DNA of 64,000 bases from Sphagnum magellanicum (lineage: Eukaryota > Streptophyta > Sphagnopsida > Sphagnales > Sphagnaceae), in NCBI GenBank assembly GCA_021904315.1, contig CM038914.1, positions 8,370,001-8,434,000 on the forward strand. Direction: 5' to 3'. Position 1 is the first letter of the stretch. Each line of letters begins with the position of its first letter. Below the pieces are notes generated by a model, which searched no databases, had not been told where the DNA came from, and worked only from the letters and a program-made list of their open reading frames with translations. The translations under genes and the position numbers were made by a program. This document shows positions 60,040 through 64,000 of this stretch, piece by piece.

Positions 60040-61698
60040 TTAACATCTACCTACACCGTTCTTACAATCACCAGTTAGATCATTGAATGTCTCAATATTT
60101 TTCTTACCTCTGTACAGCATCTCTGTATCTACTATCACCCTCATGTAGCCATCAAACTCAACTGGTTGGCCACCCGTAAGTGCCAGAGTTGATTTATACC
60201 ACTCACTCGTATTGCTCCAAAGCTCCTTGAAATCATCCAGCAGGTAAACCTCATTCCAGCTTCTCAGCTTATCAAAGTAGTCAGACTCCATCTCATTTGT
60301 TGCAATGTAGATCTTCCGTCGGAAATCAAGCTGTTTTTGTACCTTGCTCAGAAGACTTTCAGGGGAAGTGTCTGCATCCAAGTTTGGCCAAAGTTGCTTG
60401 TTCTTTGCCTTCTCCCCACGTACTACATGCACCGTATCAAAATCCCACTCCAGCTTGTTGCAGATTGCGGTCACGATGTCCATGAGCCTCCTGGACTTCC
60501 ACATAAGATTCCATGGTCGCTCAATGTATTTCTCAGCCTCCCCTTCACAGACACGGTACCAATAATTGTTTGTCTCCACAACATCATCAAATCTGCGCCA
60601 CAGAACTGTCCCAGTGTCATTTTGCAAGCTCGCGGGAGCCACCTTGAAATTGGGTATGTAGTGTGGTGAGATTGCATGTGTCTTGTGTTTGGAGTTCCAT
60701 TCTTGAAGCTCCTGAAGGAACGTGTTCTTCTCAATCATGGGTGTGGACTCTTGCAGATGCTCATAGTCAAAGTAGAAGCGAAAGTCTTTATTGGTTTCAT
60801 CCTCATGTCCTGGATTGTTGGCTCCTGCCAGACAGAAATCCAAGTCCATGACAAATGTGCGGTTGAGGTAGCGTGCCTCACCCAGGGCACACAAGAAGCT
60901 CCACTCAAACTGACTCATGCTCTTACAGTAATCACCGCCTCTTTCATAATACAGATATCTCTGAGTGTAAAACTCAGTATCTGGCTGCGATGAGGCAGGC
61001 CCCAGTGAATCCTCCACAACATCCACTCCTTTCTCCATGTCTGTAGTTGATGAAGCATCCCCACCTTTCCTTGGCCGAGCATTGATTCCAGAATGCCACT
61101 TGCCAACCTTGTGAACAGAAATTGCACATGCAGCATCCTTCTTTAGAATGTACCGCCTAAAGTCTCTGTAAATCCGTCGTGTCTTGGCTCTCTTGCTGCG
61201 GTACTTCCAGGCTATATCACATTCATTCTTAGCAGCACCACCCACAGGGTCCCGATACTCATAGAAGTTGAGAGCAGGAAACTTCAGAAAGTTATAACGT
61301 TCAATCGAACTTTTCACAGCTGGATCTGAGCAATTGATCACTGATGTGGAGGAATCACAACTCCCAGCAAGTTGCACCGGAGTGTTCTGCACATCTTCTT
61401 CAGTTATAGCTTTCGGGCCAGGTGCAGTGTCAACATTGGTCTTCAGATCGTCTCCAGTGACTAGAATGGAATCATCATGTTGGAACGTTGAGTTGTCAAC
61501 ACTGCTGAATAGCTCATTGTACGATCTCAAGGATTGCAACCACGGTTCCGGAGGTTTATAAGTGATGGCAAATACTGTGAAGGTGAGAACCAATACAACG
61601 AAGAACCCAAAGAACACATTGCTTGCAATCTTCAACACTCGCTGACCCAGCTCATCAGAGTATAAGGATGCCACTGATGATTGACGCCTGTTCTCCAT
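60040..61698 (-). CDS. Type II membrane protein, plant O-fucosyltransferase-like family (At4g12700-like)
   Basis: An intronless frame of 552 aa. A short cytoplasmic N-terminus (MENRRQSSVASLYSDELGQ) is followed by one membrane span at ~23-47, then a large luminal domain, the layout of a Golgi type II enzyme. Conserved segments include DPVGGAAKNECDIAWKYRSKR, GGDYCKSMSQFEWSFLCALG, EARYLNRTFVMDLDFCL, DFRFYFDYEHL, NNYWYRVCEGEAE, RPWNLMWKSRRLMDIV, HVVRGEKAKNKQLWPNL, IYIATNEME and ETFNDLTGDCKNGVG at the end. I recognise these from a plant family annotated variously as O-fucosyltransferase-like or calcium-ion-binding protein; the IYIATNE element fits GT-B fucosyltransferase folds. No substrate is established. 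Length and both termini look complete. Upstream sequence on the - strand suggests a spliced leader. Confidence 0.85.
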   Translation of the reverse strand: MENRRQSSVASLYSDELGQRVLKIASNVFFGFFVVLVLTFTVFAITYKPPEPWLQSLRSYNELFSSVDNSTFQHDDSILVTGDDLKTNVDTAPGPKAITEEDVQNTPVQLAGSCDSSTSVINCSDPAVKSSIERYNFLKFPALNFYEYRDPVGGAAKNECDIAWKYRSKRAKTRRIYRDFRRYILKKDAACAISVHKVGKWHSGINARPRKGGDASSTTDMEKGVDVVEDSLGPASSQPDTEFYTQRYLYYERGGDYCKSMSQFEWSFLCALGEARYLNRTFVMDLDFCLAGANNPGHEDETNKDFRFYFDYEHLQESTPMIEKNTFLQELQEWNSKHKTHAISPHYIPNFKVAPASLQNDTGTVLWRRFDDVVETNNYWYRVCEGEAEKYIERPWNLMWKSRRLMDIVTAICNKLEWDFDTVHVVRGEKAKNKQLWPNLDADTSPESLLSKVQKQLDFRRKIYIATNEMESDYFDKLRSWNEVYLLDDFKELWSNTSEWYKSTLALTGGQPVEFDGYMRVIVDTEMLYRGKKNIETFNDLTGDCKNGVGRC

Positions 61699-62994
61699 CC
61701 TGAAGATGCTTCATCAATTAGCTGGCAAAGAAAAGTGGAAGATCTGCACAAGGTTTCAGAGTGAAAATCATGTCAAGACATCATTGGACATAGCAACAAC
61801 CTCTCATGGGCAATAATACAATACAGACAACATTTGGAAAAACATGGCAAGACAGCAGGGAGGTAACTTGAGAAAGAGTGGTCAGGAGAGCATTGCCCAA
61901 AGCATCCTGATGAGATTGCAAGCAACCAGAACAGTAAATTGCAATGTGACTTGGGCAGGACCTGTGTTCCTCCTGGATCATGCTATGAATTGTCAAACAA
62001 AGACAGACAAGGTTTCCAATTTCAGGATCACCAACAGTTGGAGCTATGTAAGGGAAAAGGAGAGAACGGGTCAGATGTGATTGTCAGCAAAAGAAGCAGT
62101 ATTCAGACCAGAGCTGACATACTCTTCGTGAATGCCAGCAACCTAAAGAAAGAAAAAGGAGCCTGTGAAAAAGTATTCACATCACCAAGAGTGACAAAGC
62201 TTGGCATATGAAAAAACCCTGATTTTGTTTTTCAGGGGAGATTCAACATCTTGTACATAAGACAAGACAAAGAACTCTTGTGAAAGCAAGATCGAGTGTT
62301 AGCTCTTTTGATGGGAACAACTGATTTCCATAAACCAATTTCTTCGGATATGAAGCCTGTTGTGAACAGACCTCTTGATACACAAGAGAGTTCAAAGTAG
62401 ATCAGAAAAAAAAGGAGAACAAGAGTGACATCACTGTGTACTCCAATAACAAGAAGGAAAAAAGAGGGCATGGTCTTAAGGACTGAAAAACCGCAAGCCT
62501 TGTATGTAGCACTGGAAAAAAACAGTCGTTTCTACAAACTAACAAGCAGGAGAAAGGGGGGAAAAACGACACAAAACAAAACAAACACCAAAAACTCCAA
62601 AACGCAGGAAGCGTACAAAGCATTAGAGCACAAAACAAAACAATACTGTGGGACGCCGAAACAAAAGTGAAGAAAAGAAAGAAAGAAAGAAAGAAAGAAG
62701 AAGAAGAGATCCCGTACCCTCACAGCAGCGGCAGCAGCAGCACTGAAGTCGAGCCCCATTCCATTGCGCAGTTTCAGTGCACACGATGACGAGCGATCCT
62801 TACAAAACCAATCGTGAAACAAACAAACAAACAAACAACCAACAGACGAAGAAGAAGAAGAAGAAGAAGAAGAAGACGCAGCAGCAGCAGCAGCAGCAAC
62901 AAAGAAAACCACGCTTTGCAGAAAAGCCCCACCTACAAAGCTCTCTCTTAACACCTGTTTGTCATTATTATTATCACTAATACAACTAATAATT
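61699..62994 (-). promoter_or_regulatory. Probable spliced 5' leader of the O-fucosyltransferase-like gene
   Basis: On the - strand, a GC-richer block at about 62717-62960 with CAG/GCT runs ends in a good donor (GTGAG|GGTACGGG, near 62716). The ~1 kb between it and the ATG at 61698 has no coding content, fitting a leader intron. The 164-aa - frame at 62532-63026 reads these repeats and resembles nothing. Inference only. Confidence 0.4.
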
Positions 62995-63180
62995 GTTGTT
63001 GTTGTTGTTGTTTCTGTTGCTGTCATTGCTGTTGCATTTGTTGCTGTTGTTGCAGTCTACTTTTGTTGTTGTAACTGTTGTTGTTTCCATAGCTTTTGTT
63101 GTTGTTTTTTTCACAGTTTTTTTTTTTTTTTGGTTTCGCTGTTGTTTTCATTGTTTTTGTTGTTGTTGTTGTTGTTTTGA
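62995..63180. repeat. (TTG)n/(GTT)n-rich trinucleotide region
   Basis: Imperfect TTG/GTT runs with interruptions span about 180 bases. More occur at 63319-63334 and 63366-63390, and a (TG)n(AG)n run lies at 63415-63452. Confidence 0.85.
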
Positions 63181-63422
63181 TAATTGCATTGAGAAGTGTG
63201 GGTTTCTGTAACAACAAATTTCTGAAGACACACCAATTTTTTTTAAAAGAAAAAAACTGAGTTGCAGGGTTTTATTATTGTCTTCTTACCATCTTCTCAC
63301 TTAGCACACAATGCATTATTGTTGTTGTTGTTGTAATTTCACATGAACTACTTGTAAAAGCTTTTTTGTTGTTGCTGTTGCTGCTGTTGGATTTTAGTTG
63401 TTTTTGTCCTGTTGTGTGTGTT

Positions 63423-63453
<31 letters not shown>

Positions 63454-64000
63454 CTTATATAATAAGATTGCTTTGCTTTTTGCTGTCGGGGTGTCATGAC
63501 TGATGACAGTAGATTTCAATCATCTCACATGCACATCATCATGTAAGGGAGGAGGAGGAAGAGTAGTAAGTACCTTGTAAGAAAGGTATTCTGTGTCTAC
63601 ATCTTGCATTATTGCTGATCTTTGCACCACGTGACACTTGAGAGAGAGAGAGAGCATTTGAGTGTGCTCATGTTCAAACAGCAAAACTCTTGACAGAGAA
63701 TGAGCATTTGACAGTGAGTGTCTGCTGAGATGAAATTACAGCAAACAGAAAACTACAAAAAGCTTGAAATTACAGCAAAAAAGAAACAAAAAGCTGATGA
63801 CCCCTATCATCATCATCTTCATCATCACCTGGGAGCAATTTTCTCATGGTTTTAACAGACTCAAATATTGGCAGTAATGGAGAAAACTCGGTCATGATGC
63901 TGGCCAGCTCAATCAAAACTAAAGGAGAAGGAGAAGACCCAGGGAAAACCAGGAAGAAAGTGGGACATGGAAGAGAGAAAAAGAAGAAACAAATCACAAA
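63181..64000. other. Window edge; possible exon of an unidentified - strand gene
   Basis: Mostly microsatellite-rich non-coding sequence. On the - strand, 63770-63997 stays open, and a plausible acceptor (CTCCTTTAG before TTTTGATTGAG, near 63922) precedes ELASIMTEFSPLLPIFESV, which reads like real protein. A GTGATG donor follows near 63828. I cannot name a family. Confidence 0.25.

Noticed and set aside
62532-63026. 164-aa open frame on the - strand
   Set aside because: Runs of Ser, Ala, Thr and Phe come from trinucleotide repeats; there is no recognisable domain.
1-64000. CRISPR arrays, rRNA or tRNA genes, bacterial operons
   Set aside because: None seen on either strand; all tandem repeats lack CRISPR spacing and the gene structures are eukaryotic. 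tRNAs were only searched by eye.

Overview
The window is nuclear DNA from a land plant. It holds split genes with GT-AG introns of about 80 to 1000 bases, plant-only gene families (a USP-domain receptor-like cytoplasmic kinase, an LRR receptor kinase of the At1g12460 type, the chloroplast cytochrome b6 assembly factor CCB1), Arabidopsis-type telomere motifs (TTTAGGG) inside introns and spacers, and AT-rich spacers with transposon debris. The proteins align well with Arabidopsis families but are clearly diverged, and microsatellites are abundant. A seed-free plant or other non-model lineage is possible, but the species cannot be fixed from the sequence.

Layout. 1-9 kb: a + strand gene for a USP-kinase (11 exons, 983 aa). 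9-12.4 kb: a - strand LRR receptor-like kinase (5 exons, 832 aa), convergent with the first gene. 12.4-17.8 kb: a long AT-rich spacer ending in four diverged ~135-165 bp tandem repeats just upstream of the next gene. 17.8-21.3 kb: RPA2, the 32-kDa subunit of replication protein A (10 exons, 285 aa). 21.3-27.6 kb: a spacer with a decayed hAT transposase and the GC-rich leader of the next gene. 27.6-35.9 kb: VPS54, a GARP tethering-complex subunit (19 exons, 1066 aa). 36-39.2 kb: a MITE pair, a LINE-like relic and direct repeats. 39.4-41.3 kb: CCB1 (4 exons, 347 aa). 43.5-44.3 kb: a single-exon membrane-anchored RING E3 ligase of the RMA/RNF185 type on the - strand. 45-57.5 kb: a gene-free, repeat-rich block with a 742-bp palindrome, a telomere-variant minisatellite, two other tandem arrays and another MITE. 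57.4-58.3 kb: a small SERF/4F5 protein gene on the - strand with a 107-bp tandem array just past its stop. 60.0-61.7 kb: an intronless gene for a 552-aa type II membrane protein related to plant O-fucosyltransferase-like proteins, with a probable spliced leader to about 63 kb.

The genes are ordinary housekeeping or signalling genes and do not form a pathway or cluster: DNA replication and repair (RPA2), endosome-to-Golgi tethering (VPS54), ER ubiquitination (RMA), b6f biogenesis (CCB1), signalling (two kinases). I did not find a convincing new biological system. The most unusual content is non-coding: the repeated promoter block of RPA2, the large palindrome and its dispersed relative, the 25-bp telomere-variant array, and the recurrence of short telomeric tracts in introns of unrelated genes. 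Exon boundaries were built by hand from splice sites, reading-frame continuity and family similarity, and were not aligned by software.
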